Assembly: GCA_025345505.1 (NCBI GenBank)
Contig: JANVCC010000076.1
Coordinates: 12,788,057 to 12,852,056 of the forward strand
Direction: 5' to 3'
DNA length: 64,000 bases
Source of the DNA: Todiramphus chloris collaris
Lineage: Eukaryota; Chordata; Aves; Coraciiformes; Alcedinidae
Part shown: in pieces, positions 37,713 through 49,855 of the stretch
Numbering within the stretch: the stretch's first letter is position 1
How the letters are laid out: each line of letters starts with the position of its first letter
Translations under genes and position numbers: made by a program
The notes under the pieces: model-generated
Told to the model about the DNA's origin: nothing
Databases searched by the model: none
What the model saw: the letters and a program-made list of their open reading frames with translations, nothing else

Positions 37713-37737
37713 CAGTATGAATCAAGAATTCATACTG
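37713..37737. other. Perfect 10-bp inverted repeat, 5-base loop
   Basis: Arms cagtatgaat (37713-37722) and attcatactg (37728-37737) are exact reverse complements around caaga. A second small hairpin (ctctct / agagag around gtaa) follows about 75 bases on. Arms this short are more likely chance or a dyad binding site than a microRNA precursor. Confidence 0.5.
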
Positions 37738-40106
37738 AGCATGCCCAATTAAAATAATATTTTTATAAATGCATATTAACTCTTACAAGCTGTTCTGCTG
37801 CATTATTTACTCTCTGTAAAGAGAGCAAGTTGCCTTCAACTCTCCAAGAGGAAATGGAAAAGTTGGTGCTTGAGCCAGATAAGATTCAGCCTTTTCATGA
37901 GTTAATGCTAGCAAGTATTTCCTCTGCCAGCCTGTACTTTACAGCTTTCCTTTGGATTTCTACGTTCATCCTGAGCTGTAACAAAAGTATGCGTGAGACA
38001 TCGGAACACAGTCCATAAGCATTTATGTTCTTAACTGACTGAAAAAAAATCAGGCAATAGTTCCTTTACACATTGCTCTGTCCAATTTTCCACTACATTG
38101 TTGAGAACCAAGGCCTGTGCCTTAACTCTGCTTTTCACAGACTTTGAATATCATCCACCCTGTCAAAGACAGTAACTTGCATTTTTGACTGGATTTCATT
38201 ATGCTGAATATATAACTTGATAAATTGACAATATCCTCGTCCAGTTTGGCTGCAGTACAATTACTTCTCTAAAGGAGGTAAACACTGGACTCCCTTCATT
38301 ACAGTACAAAGATGTTCACATGCTGTGCACATGAGGTGACAGTCTACTGGACTCAGGGGATCTTGAGGCAAATCTGAAAGGACTTGTTCGATATGAAGAT
38401 GAATATTAAGTTTCCTATCCCGAAGCCTTTAAGATTTTTCCTTGAAGTGGATCAACTCTTGGTAAAAAGCATAACTTGTAAGAACCACGTTCTCTTATGC
38501 TAGTCATGGACATACTCTTTTCTATTGACAGATACAGTTGATATCTATTTTTATGTATGTGTAAGGACAAAAAGATACTTTCTTGTGATCTTTTCATTGT
38601 GCTTACACATATGGCAACTATGAAGTAAAAGTTTTGTGTTGATGATCATTTTAGAACATGTATCACCCAAGGATGTCAAAACAATGCCATTTTTTGAAAC
38701 CTATCTTCAGCAACATTCTCCAGTATTGATTTTGGGTTTTTTAATTAAAAAACTAATCACTGAACAGGAATCATAAGGTAAGTAATGAGAGGAAGTGATT
38801 CATAGTGTAAGACAAAACTTGAAGACTTTCCTAAAGCAGCAGGAGTACCAAACTATCATGCAGGCAGCTTGGTGGTAAATTAATAGATTCAGAGTGAAAT
38901 TCAGCAACATAGGTCCCAAGAACATTGCTTTTCACCCTAACAAACATTTCTTCTGCAAAACTATAATTCTTCTACATGGAATGAAAAAAACCTGGATGTG
39001 TTATTTGACAGTGGATGTGAAAGACAATTATGCATATACTGGAGCTTCAAATAATGTTTTATATGTGCCTCAGTTTCCCTATGGCCTGAGCACAGCAGTT
39101 TCTGGATGGCTGCATAATCAGTGAGTTTGCTGTATGATGGATGTGAAAGCAAGCGTGTGAAACAGTAGGGATATGCAAGGACAACTGAGCACCAATGGTA
39201 CCAAACTCCTTCATGTACCAAGATAAAAAACAATTTTTGAGATTGATTCTGTTTTAATTTAAGCATCTATATAAAATTGGTACTAGACAGTGCTGGGGGG
39301 GACAATGTCTAGAGTAGCATAGACTAGATAAGTTCACTTCACCTCATTTTGCAAGACAAAAGACAAGTGCTCTTTATATACATACTGCCTGACGTGTTTA
39401 ATGTAATACCATGGAAGAAAAGAACTACTGAAGTCATGTGAGAATTATGTTAGCAGCAGAGTAAAATTGAAGAAGCCAAAACTTGCTCTGCGTAACTTCC
39501 ACCTGGAAATTAGAAGGAAGCTTTTTACCATTACAGCAACAATCCTCCAATCAGAGGCAAAAAAATAAACGTGCTAACCAAAACCATTAATTGGTTTTCA
39601 GACTCATAAACTTATCAAGTTAAGAGGAATTTTAAAAGCACATTGCTTATGATAGCCTGGTTCTAGACCCCTGCTTCTATTACAGCTCTGGGCTATTTTA
39701 GGAGTGTGTTAGCACAGATTAGAAGCATCAGAAGTGCCATAGTGGTATCTTTAGCCAAACCTCCCCCATGAGAATCAGAGCTAGTATCACAACTACCTGG
39801 ACTGGTATACATCTCCTCATATCTGATTGCCTGTTTCAGGAACCACAGAATAAAGCAAATGAGGAAGCCTTGATCCCACTTCCGCTTATTTTCAGAGTCA
39901 TTAGCGCATCTGGCATCTGCAACAGAGAAGGAATGACTCAGAGTGAACCAATATGTCCACCAGCAAAAGCAGAGTGTTTACTGCTAAAACAGGACACATA
40001 AAAACATAAAACACATAAAACAGTTGCATAAGTAAATCTGTCCTACCATCTTAGCAGAGAAGTCTAGCATACACAATACAAGCCAAACTGCTTCTTTCTC
40101 CCTCAC

Positions 40107-40308
40107 TTGCATATCCTCTGTCTGTTCTTGTAACGTGAGAAACCACATCTGGATTGTTACTAATGACAGGATTTTTTTCAGAAAATGTCACTTGTGGTCT
40201 TTCAAATCTTGCATCTTCACTTGAGACAAAATTTTGGGTTTCAAAGGCGCTTTTAAACAGTATTAGTAAAGTTGAAAATACTGGACTGCCCAATCCGTTT
40301 CTGGTTTT
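40107..40308 (-). other. Exon-like open segment (unrecognised)
   Basis: On the minus strand the sequence just before 40308 reads ttatttccctacag, a good acceptor with a pyrimidine tract. The next 202 bases stay open in the frame beginning AAA ACC. They end at gcaa/gtgagg, a plausible donor. The predicted peptide (KTRNGLGSPVFSTLL..., then FSEKNPVISNNPDVVSHVT...) is of mixed composition, not low complexity, but matches no family I know. The plus strand is also open across part of it, and no neighbouring exons were found. It may be a chance frame, so this is a candidate only. Confidence 0.2.
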
Positions 40309-43300
40309 CTGTAGGGAAATAACCATTTATAGAAATCTTTTGCTTTGTGTAAAAACTTGCAATCCCCATTAGAGTCTGGTGAAAAAATATTTTTTTTTAA
40401 TCTTTACAGTAATTTTCAAGTCAAATTCTCTTTTGTTCAGCTACGTGATGATATAATTTGTGCCATTAATGGGCACACCAAACATGAAATACTATTATGT
40501 TGCAAACTTTGTCAAATAACTAGCTCTGTTTTGAGTGGATGTTGGCTGCAAGTGTCGGCTTTTCAACAAAGACAAATCAGGACTTGCAAATTTCAAGAAG
40601 TAAAAAGAATAGCACATGTCCAGAAAAAGAGTTCACCTAACCATGGCCACGACTTGTGACTATAATACAGTCCAGTCAAAGTTATTGGATTCTGTTCCCA
40701 GAGCAGTCCACACTAATCAACTGCTTAATAAAGATCAGCCTTCTTCTCAGGACTCTCTGATTCAATGGAGTTTCCTGCACTGTGGCACAGTTCAAACATA
40801 GGAAAGAAGCATCTGTCACAGAACAGCATTGTCTATAGCTTGTGAGAATAGCACTCTAATTTAAAGGGGAGCATTTGAGTTGGAACTCCTCTAGGTTCAG
40901 GAAGATCTGACACTAGGCCAACTTTTTGGTCTAGTTCCTTGACCATGAAAAGGAGGATTATCATCAGTCACATGGCACATGAAAGTAGTGGCTGGAGACT
41001 AGGCTGAAAACTGGGAGAGATCTGGACTATTGAAGTATGGCTGTGTCTGCAAGGACCTTAAAGTCAAAGGTAATGTTCAATGAACTTGCCGGACTGAGTA
41101 AGTTGTCTGAAAATAATAGTTCAGGATTTAAATAGAGTTTATGTGCATAGTTCACCTTCAGATCAACTCCCCTAACCCCAGTTTTTATTGTCTAACTCTT
41201 ATATGCCCTGTGGTTTACTCATCATATTTTTAGTGAGTATTACATATTACATACATACATATTAAACCTTGAATGATGTTAATAACTTTAACTGAAAAAA
41301 AAAAACCAAAAGGAGAGAAAAGAATCCCAGATATTCCTTGCACTTTGTTTTTACTTGTAACTCTGGCATTCTGGCATCAGAGTAACAATAGGGACACTGA
41401 AAAAGTGCTATGGTTTATCATCATTACAGTCATGAACCTCCCTTTTGGCAATGCAGTCTCCACAGTGACCACACAATATCCCTGTTGTTTTTCATATGGT
41501 GGTATAAGACAACCACCTTTTCTTGCTGATGTTAAGAAATGAAAATTGAGAAATCCTGGCATGCATTGTTACATATTCTGAAATATAAATATGAAAATAG
41601 ATATTTACAATTTTGTTGAGTATAATCCTTTGATTTCTCTTTGACAGAGAAATGTCACAGATAGATATATAGCCTGATAAACCTTCTGCTATGAGCTTCA
41701 AGAAGGTTGTTTGCACAGGCAATAGACACAGTACTAGGTATATTCCCACTATCCTGTTTCCAAGGCTTGTCCTCTGGAATACCATCCTGTACCAAACAGT
41801 CACTGATGAGTCCTAACTTCCCAGAGATACCAAATGTATTTCACTAAGTTAATTTGAAGATCTAGCCTCAACTTCCTTCTCTGTAAATAAAAATAATTTA
41901 CTGTGACTGAACCAAAGGAAAACAAATGGTCAATGGGTTAAAAACTGCTTCATTTTTTTCCATTCAGGCTGGCAATATTTTATGTTCTTATAGCCACTCC
42001 AATTTATTATGTGCCTGTCTCTTTTCTCACTGGGATCTCTTACTCATTGCTTGTATGCCTGCGTGTGATTATGCAACCTTTGCTATCTGGTAGTATCATC
42101 CAGGATTTGGGTTTTTTGAATGGCATTCCAGAAAATACTATTAATTTACACATTGAAAGTGAATTTGCTGTCTCTAACTAACAGTTCTGCTCAAATGAAA
42201 ATGTTACATTTTAACTAGCAAATGTTCATGGGATTCATATTTCCAGATATATTTGATTAATAGCTGGAAGCATAAAGTAAGTCTCATATTTGATCCTTGT
42301 TCACACGAAGTTTATTTACACAGGAGCAGACGACATCAGTCTTACATGAAACAATTGACAGCCATTGATAGGGGACTGGATTTAGTCTCAACTACCTTTG
42401 ACCCAGTGCCTTTCAGTTTACTTTAAACAATGCTCCAGAAATGGAACTGTCTCACAAACTGTGAATGTAAATAAGTCAATTTTATAATTTTGCCTCTGAA
42501 GAGGCACACTATTTGCTTTTGGATCTGACTTTATCTGCTGGGTTGTGGTGGGGAGTAGTGAAATCTAAAAATAACTCTAGGGAAATTAAAATGCTATGTT
42601 ATTCTGCCAGCTACTTCTATTATTGCATCTAATTATCATGAGAACATTTCCTCAGTTCTCACCAGTAAGTTTTTCACTTAAATAACTTGGAATAATAGCT
42701 GCCATCAAAGCTCTTCTTTGATTCTTCTTTGAACTATAGTTATTTTAAATTCCCTAAATGACACTTGGAAGTTTTTGAAGACAACTTTTACAATGACATA
42801 TCCACTGTACAACTCTGTCAAAGTCAGAGCAAAATGTGATTCTCCAAGTCAATATTTTTGCTGAATCTGATTGCACTGAAATGCTTTATGCTATGGATAG
42901 GGTAGGAAATTCACATTTCACTGCTAGACTTAGATGTGAAATCAGCAGAGGAAATATATTTGTCTTAATATTTAATTATTTAATTGCTATTAGGGTATTT
43001 TCTTCATTGCATATTGCCCTGAGTTTTCAAGTTCTTTGTATGATAAATCATGAAATAATAGAGAAGTGTATCAAAGAAAATGTAGGTATAAATTATGGGT
43101 GCTTTGTGATCCTTTTTTTAATATATAAGCATGTATTTCACTCCATCTATAATTAATTAGTTCTTTTGTTGTTGTTATTGTTCTATTAATAATTGATTTG
43201 TTCACCTCCTAATATAAAGCTACGTGAATTTACACATATATAGTTAAAAGTCATCATGAAGTCCTCGCACCAAACAATAGGAAATACTAGACACAGAGAT

Positions 43301-44166
43301 TTGCATGGATGTTAACAAGTTAAATCTGAGCTTTGGTAAGCTGTTTCATTTACACTACTTGTTTAAAGTAATAAAGAATCTTTAGACTTCTTCATCTGAA
43401 TAGCAAATGCTTGTAGCAGGTCAACAGAATACCCGTAGTTACATTTTCGTTAAGGCTAAGTAGATGTCATGTGAAGGTTTTATGGTTCAAGTCAGATAAA
43501 TAAATTGGATTTCATTCCTGAGCCAAATTTATCTAAAAGAAGAACCTGCTTTCAATTAGCAATATTATCCACCTATTCCTATTTTGGTAAAAGAAATGTA
43601 TTTTGTTATGTACTTCACATACTAGCAGATTTGTGGAACTACTCAGGTGGTTGCTAGTTAGTTTTGGTTGACCTAAGTTGATTTCTATTGAAAGACAATA
43701 AATCTAGGACATGGCAGCTTGGTTTGAAAAAAATCAAAGTTCTAGCAAGAATCAGGAGAAAATTTCAGAACGTTTTCCATTGGAATTTCCATAAAGATTG
43801 AAAAGAGCTATATAAGGATCTGATATCCTCCAGTGTGACCACCAGGCTTAAGTTTCTCTGGTGATGTGATACCTCTGGATTTGCCTAAATAGCTCAACAA
43901 ATTGATTACATGGCTGGAACTTTGTTTTATCCTCGGGTCTTGTACATATACTGATCACTGCTTAAAAACACAATTTCTCAGGAGTTTATGGAATTTAATG
44001 GTTCTTAATATAATTGAGTCTTGATACTCAAAGAGATGCAGCAACTTAGGCATGTTACAGATCAGCTCCAGAAGAAGCTTTGATCTTTTCTACTTCGAAA
44101 AGTTCATATTTTTTTCTTCTGAATTATAACAATTCCATTTCTTAGACTATTGCTAATATATATATT

Positions 44167-44183
44167 AAAAAAAAAAAAAAAAA
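44167..44183. repeat. Poly(A) run, 17 bases
   Basis: A pure A run preceded by tatatatatt. No retrocopy is recognisable upstream, so I treat it as a homopolymer and not a retrotransposon tail. Confidence 0.9.
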
Positions 44184-46799
44184 GATAAAACTAGGTAACA
44201 ATGTATTCTTTATGTTGCAGTGCAAGGTTGCTGTTGGAAAAGGAGTGTCCTACTGTTACAGTGCTTCCACAAAGGCAAAGCACTTTTGCACTGGACCCTT
44301 TGTCTCTGTGTTGCGGTCATAGATTCTTGCTCTTTCAGCTAGTGATCAAGTTTTGGGATATAATAATCAATTAACTACAAAATATGCAAACTAATGATGA
44401 CAGCTGACCAGTAGAAGTATTAAGATTTTATATTCCCATAGTTACTTTCTTGCCATGTCTGTAAGAACTGTTAAAACCTGACACTTTAGAAACAACCTAA
44501 AAGGGAGATCCTCTAGCACATTTTTATAATCAAGCTGCATAGTTTCATATTTTTTCATCTTTTGTCATCAGCAAGACCTTATGTCACTCACTGGCTACAT
44601 GTTATTACATAAACCTCAGCAAATTCTTTCTTTAAAATACTGTACTAAACAATATCGTAAGAAAGCTTCCAGAAAATGTCACATGGTCTGTCCAAAAAAA
44701 TTTACTTAGCACTTTGTCAGATTAGGATTATTTTTATGTGAGTTAAATGTAACTCCTAATATATATAATCATGTCATGTTTGAATACGGCGAGTGAAGAA
44801 GCCAGCTGCACTCAAGATACAATGTTTGCAAATCTCAAATAAACCATTTATACTATTTAAACAAAAGGGGAAATCAACATTGGCATTTTAGTGCGCGGTG
44901 ATTTTTCTTTTTTAAGACAAATTATACTTTCAGACCTCCTCATAACCCAGAACACAAACAGCATGTGAAATGAAATTTGCTTTTTGTTATTATTTTCAGG
45001 TTTGTTCCATTGCAGACATTAACAAAGGACCAAAATATTGACACAAGTTTTAGAAGGTAGCAGCGCATGTAGTCATGGCAACAGAGAACTTGTGTACTTG
45101 CCTCCCAGGTATTTACTGAATTTGCCAGATGATATCAACACACAATGTTCCTTGCTGACATGGCCATGTTTTGTCAGTATCTGAGATGGTTAGTTTAGTA
45201 CTAGCTCAGCTACAGCCCCATGAGCAGCCAAGGTGTACTAAAGTCAAATTGTTGTCTCTTTCCAGAGTTCACAGTCAGCTGTGCTGACTGTCCTGTGAGC
45301 TCTGATGCTCAGGCAGAAAGTACTCTGCCTTAGGTTTATTGAAAACAGACATGGCTCAACCAAGATTGTCAATGTTGAGGGAAAAAAACCCCAAACATCA
45401 CCCTCCAAAATACAATATCTATGGGCACCATTGCAGATCTCCCCCCTCCTCCCCAAAATTACTGAAATGAGAGAAAGTTAAATGTTTGGAGAGAGTTAAA
45501 TGAAACACAGTATGCCAATTCAAGTCAAACAATCTGAGAAGAAACACATTGTTTTGATATTTCTGTTGAAATACGAAAAAAAAAAAGAAAAAGCAGTCTT
45601 TCTGAGCATAATTTCAATATTGTGCTCTATGGGTTTTCTTAAGAAGTACTCCTTTTAATAGTATTTTAAAGGATTTTAAGTTACATTGTTTATGTACCTG
45701 ACTGAACAGCAATGTATGCAAATATTCTTAGGGAAATGTATTTTGTGTTTGTCCCTTATGGTAAGACACTTTCAGTGATTAGTTTGTGGGTGACTCCTCT
45801 CTCTGAGTTGCATCTACTTACAGTTGTCAAGAGAAGGGGTAAGGAAGAGAAGTACTGCAGGTCAGGAGGGTTGCACTCTTTATGTTAATGCTGAAAAATT
45901 TCCTGTGCTCAAGTAAACCCTTACACAAAAATTCTAAAAACTTGTCAAAAAGCAACATTGTTGATCTAGCACCAGAAATGAAGCTGGTGTTCCAGGGACA
46001 CTAGGGAGAAGTCGTTACATCATTAATGATCATCAAGGATAGATGTGAAGAACATCTTTAGGTCAGTCATAGCTGTATGTGTAAATGAAGATGAATGAGT
46101 TACTAGGCCATGGGTTTTCTGACACAAGCCGTATAATGATGGAAAATTAGGAATAAGGCCCAAGTCTTGCCCTTGCAACCCTAAATGGATAATAGCAGAT
46201 TCTGAATTCCTTGCCCAGCTGTGTTTTCTTGTTTATCTTTAGTAAATAAGCAAATTACACTAATTATAGAAGTCCTATTTTTAATTCTTATGCACATTGT
46301 CCATTTGCAATATTACCAGAAGATCTGCCAGTATTTTTTTATTTATTTTTCTATCCCTGAAGCCTGCTATGTAGTTAGTCAATGTAATTAAAAGCTTCAA
46401 ATCACAGGAAAAAATTTCTGAGTTTGATATGTCACATTGTCAACAATGTGTTATAGTGTTTCTCAACAGATTTTTTGTAATCTCCATTGAATTTTCTATA
46501 GATCTATTAAGTATGTAAGCTTGTCTCAGACCCCTTAGTGTGTGCATTCCAGCTAAACAGGCCAATGCTCCATAACTCTGCTCAAGTTCATTCACTAATA
46601 GTAGCTTTGGGCACAGGAATGCACTTGAGGATATTAAAATATTCAAAATATATGTATAACATAGAAATTAGTAAACACACTGAGTTCTTAACCAAGTGAC
46701 TCAGGGTGTTATTATTTTTTTTAATAAATGATATCATGGACACATTGTTTATTGTAATCAGTGGCAAATGCCTTAAACTGTAGCAGAACTGCCAAAGTT

Positions 46800-46819
46800 A
46801 AAAAAAAAAAAAAAAAAAA
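46800..46819. repeat. Poly(A) run, 20 bases
   Basis: Twenty consecutive A residues. No target duplication or retrocopied gene was recognised next to it. It also creates the lysine or phenylalanine strings in two overlapping frames, which are therefore dismissed. Confidence 0.9.
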
Positions 46820-47025
46820 TGGAAGTCTTAAGTTCACTAGTATTTTTAGATATTTGTCAAACAGTATGAAGGATTTCAAAAGCTTGACCCTTTGGAGGCC
46901 CCTCCATCTACGCAAACTTGTAACCCAGTTTTTTATTTCGCAGAAAACAACATTTTTCTCCTCTGTTTTACTTGGCTTGAATTTCAATTAGAACTTCTCT
47001 TTCCCACAGTGTACCCTGAAATGAC

Positions 47026-47056
47026 ACAGAGAGAGACAGAGAGAGAGAGAGAGAGA
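47026..47056. repeat. (GA)n microsatellite
   Basis: A nearly uninterrupted run of GA dinucleotides broken by one gagaca step. Probably length-polymorphic. Confidence 0.9.
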
Positions 47057-48363
47057 TATCAGGAGTTTTCTTAATGGATGATATGGATCGAGATAGCAGT
47101 AAGGGTCTGTGACTTGCTAATTTTCAGTCAGCAACCTCTTCAGTAGTGAATATGCTAATTCATCATTATGCTCTTTAAATTTGAAAACGTATTTATAACA
47201 TATCCTCAGCCAATCTGCTAGCCATGCATTAAAGGAGCACAACAAACTAACCTTTGCTGTGGGCCAGCCAGCCATCCCCTGCAGAAGAGGACAGAGCATC
47301 ACCCTGAACCACAGCAATTCACAAAATCTATTTATTGTCAGCTACACGGATTCCAAAACAAATCAATAAAATGTTCAAATCTTCTCACTGCCAGCTGGGG
47401 AAACACCTAATGAAAAGTAAGGCTTTGCATGGTTATTTGAATGTCATTGTAGGTGAAGCTGTGGTTGGTTTATAAAACGAACTACTCTGGTGAAAAGTAA
47501 TGGTGCAGTTCATGTTTAAAGCTTGCAATGAGAACAGCAAGTAATAGGCAAAGTGAAAAATCTCATGTCACTTTATCCTGAGTGGTCTGTTTGGGTCTGA
47601 TGCAAAGTTGTGTGTCTCCTAAATAAAACGCAAAATGGGCAAGACAACTTGCAGCCCTGGAAAAGCTCCCAAAATTGTGGCTTTTATATATATCCCAGGA
47701 AAGAAGGATCTGACCGCATCCTCACTGACCTATAGGTTCCTATAGGAAATGCCCTCTGACTTGATCATTGCTGTATGAATCCACAATGCAGACAATTGAT
47801 TATGCCTGTACACCAGTATCAATTGTGGTTATGACCTTTTAATTTTCTTAGCAAACAGTAATAAAAATTCTTGACATGTGCTCTAATCCCTACTTCCCAA
47901 GCTGCTGTCAGCTGTTCTGATAAGAGTAACGCTGTAGTTTAATAGAGTACCTGCCAGGATGATGCTTTTGCTTAAGCACATAGCATAGAAAGGCAGTCCT
48001 GTGGGGAGGTATGTGCTGTACCCAGAGAAGTATTACACGTGTGCTGTGTTTATCTTAGAATACAAGAGCAGCCTCATTATTTCTTTGAGCTGCCTCAGAC
48101 GTTTAATATCAACTATATGCTGACCAAGTTGGCAGAACAGAAACCATAGTACCACGTGCTTTGTGAGGCTGAGCCTGAAGGGCCTTCTAGCTCAAAAAAC
48201 AATGATTACTGATTCATACTGCAAGGTCAGCTGCTCATTACTATTACATGCTCAGTATCAGTCAGATGCACAAAATATAACAAAAAGCATACAGAATGGA
48301 GCTTTGCATTGAGTTTATTTAATTATTTTTTGGAAAAGACTAGGCAAACATACTGAAAAGTTG

Positions 48364-48467
48364 GAGCCAAATTGCACCATTATAAGTTCACATGCAGCTT
48401 GCAATGACTTCATATCTGCCGACTGCAGGGTAGATACATGCTTCTGTCTGAAAGCAGAATTTGGCTC
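48364..48467. repeat. Small inverted-repeat-ended element, MITE-like
   Basis: gagccaaatt (48364-48373) and aatttggctc (48458-48467) are perfect inverse complements 104 bases apart end to end. The interior (gcaccattataagttc, gcagcttgcaatgactt, gggtagatacatgc) and the terminal 'gcagaatttggctct' recall an old sauropsid interspersed repeat ending in 'agaatttggccc'. No clear target duplication is visible. A short non-autonomous DNA transposon relic is one reading; a chance 10-bp inverted repeat cannot be excluded. Confidence 0.35.
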
Positions 48468-48653
48468 TGTGACAAATTCAAAACAAAAAGAAGCCTTTTT
48501 AAACCAGTTGGTGGATGAGTACTTTGTACCAAAGGCCTTTGTATTTCAACCAAAATGAATCACCACACTTTTCTGTTTAGATAATACTTTTTCAAATCAA
48601 GTCAGCCTTAGGAAAACTACAAAATCACATGTTTGTATATAAACTCAGATTTA

Positions 48654-48668
48654 TTTTTTTTTTTTTTT
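48654..48668. repeat. Poly(T) run, 15 bases
   Basis: A homopolymer with no associated element recognised on either side. Confidence 0.9.
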
Positions 48669-49192
48669 CAAATGAGAAGAATTCTAATCATCCATGACCT
48701 ACATAGCTATTTTCAGCTAGATAGGATTTAATTATATTTACAGGCACTTTACTAATTCATGTTTACATTCTGATAGCAGAAAGCCTGGTGATGGAATTGA
48801 GACACTATAGCAACTTTTAAAATGTTCTATATATAAACCATATACAGATGGGATGGATTCACTTATGTGATCACATATGATTATAAACTACATTATTTAG
48901 CCTCATATAGTATGACTATACACAAGTCAGTAACTACAGAGGACAATCAGACCACAGACTGAGCAAGTGCTTATCAAATTCCACAATTTTAAAGGTTACC
49001 AAACTCCCTGGCATGATTTGGACCTCTTCCAGCTAACCTTTTCCCAAACAGTTCAGTTGACAGCATGGGCCAGGGGCTGTTCCCAGTGAACAGTCCGTAT
49101 GTAATCCCCTTCTGAGAGTAAGAGACTTTAGATACATGTGTGTATGTGTATGTGTGTCTCAGGGCCAGAGAAAACTTCATAGTCCATTAAAA

Positions 49193-49855
49193 AAATCACA
49201 GAAATACAGAATAATTTCAGTTTGAAGGGAGCCCTGGTTGTAACCTGGTCCAGCCCCCTGCTCATAGCAGGGCTAACTTCAGTTAGATCATTACTCAAGC
49301 CCCTGTTCACTTGTGTGTTCAATATCCAAAGATACAGACTCTGCAACATCTCTGGACAACCTGCTGCAGTGTTTGAGCATCCTCACTGTGAAGGTGGGTT
49401 TTTTTTCATTAGTCAGAATTTTCCTTGATGCAGTTTGTATCTTTTATCTTGCCTCCTTTTGCCATTCGTAATGGATCCATCTTCTTTATAGACTTCCATG
49501 AAATAGTAGAGACACCAATAAGAGTCTCCTGAGCCTCCTCTTCTCCAGACTAAATAAATCTAGGTCTGTCAGCTTCTCATGTATTATGTGTTCCAGCCTG
49601 CCAAACATTCTGTTGGTTTTCCACTGGACTCACTCCAGTTTGTCAATGTCTTTGGAAGCACAAAAGCGGACAGGTACACTCCAGCATAAAAATTACTCCC
49701 CCAGTTTAGCATCATTTTTTAACTTCCTGAGCATGCTTTCCACACTCTTTTGTGAGCAGCAAAGGTTAATGGTTCCCATGAGATGTTGCCTTGGAAATGC
49801 CTCTGCAACATCCTCAGTCTGGGCCTGTGACAAGCAAAAGACTGCTTGAGATTAC
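49193..49855 (-). mobile_element. CR1 LINE 3' end, minus strand
   Basis: Read on the plus strand it starts with an antisense CR1 tip (aatcacagaaatacagaata, then gaagggagccctggttgt) followed by cctggtccagccccctgctc and the ctgctgcagtgtttgagcat block of the 3' UTR. It continues into the end of ORF2 in reverse: tctccagactaaataaatct, then 'aacattctgttggttttccactggactc'. The 5' end of the element (near 49855) is truncated. All coding frames are broken. Confidence 0.85.

Larger units (their letters stand above)
37159..49190. other. Non-coding stretch without recognisable young repeats
   Basis: About 12 kb with no CR1 or LTR that I can recognise. It holds A/T homopolymers, a GA repeat, small inverted repeats (37713-37737, 48364-48467) and an exon-like open segment on the minus strand (40107-40308). 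Other frames of 60-106 codons show no motifs. Confidence 0.45.

Noticed and set aside
39055-39170. tgcctcagtttccctat string resembling a MIR core
   Set aside because: A single short match without the flanking CORE-SINE blocks.
41830-41900. Possible MIR-like core (aacttccttctctgtaaata)
   Set aside because: Only one short block resembles the CORE domain; the other blocks are missing.
46740-46819. Poly(A) tail of a processed pseudogene
   Set aside because: No recognisable gene sequence upstream and no target duplication around it.
46721-47074. Frames around the 20-A run and GA repeat
   Set aside because: Lysine/phenylalanine and arginine/glutamate strings from simple repeats; no protein family.
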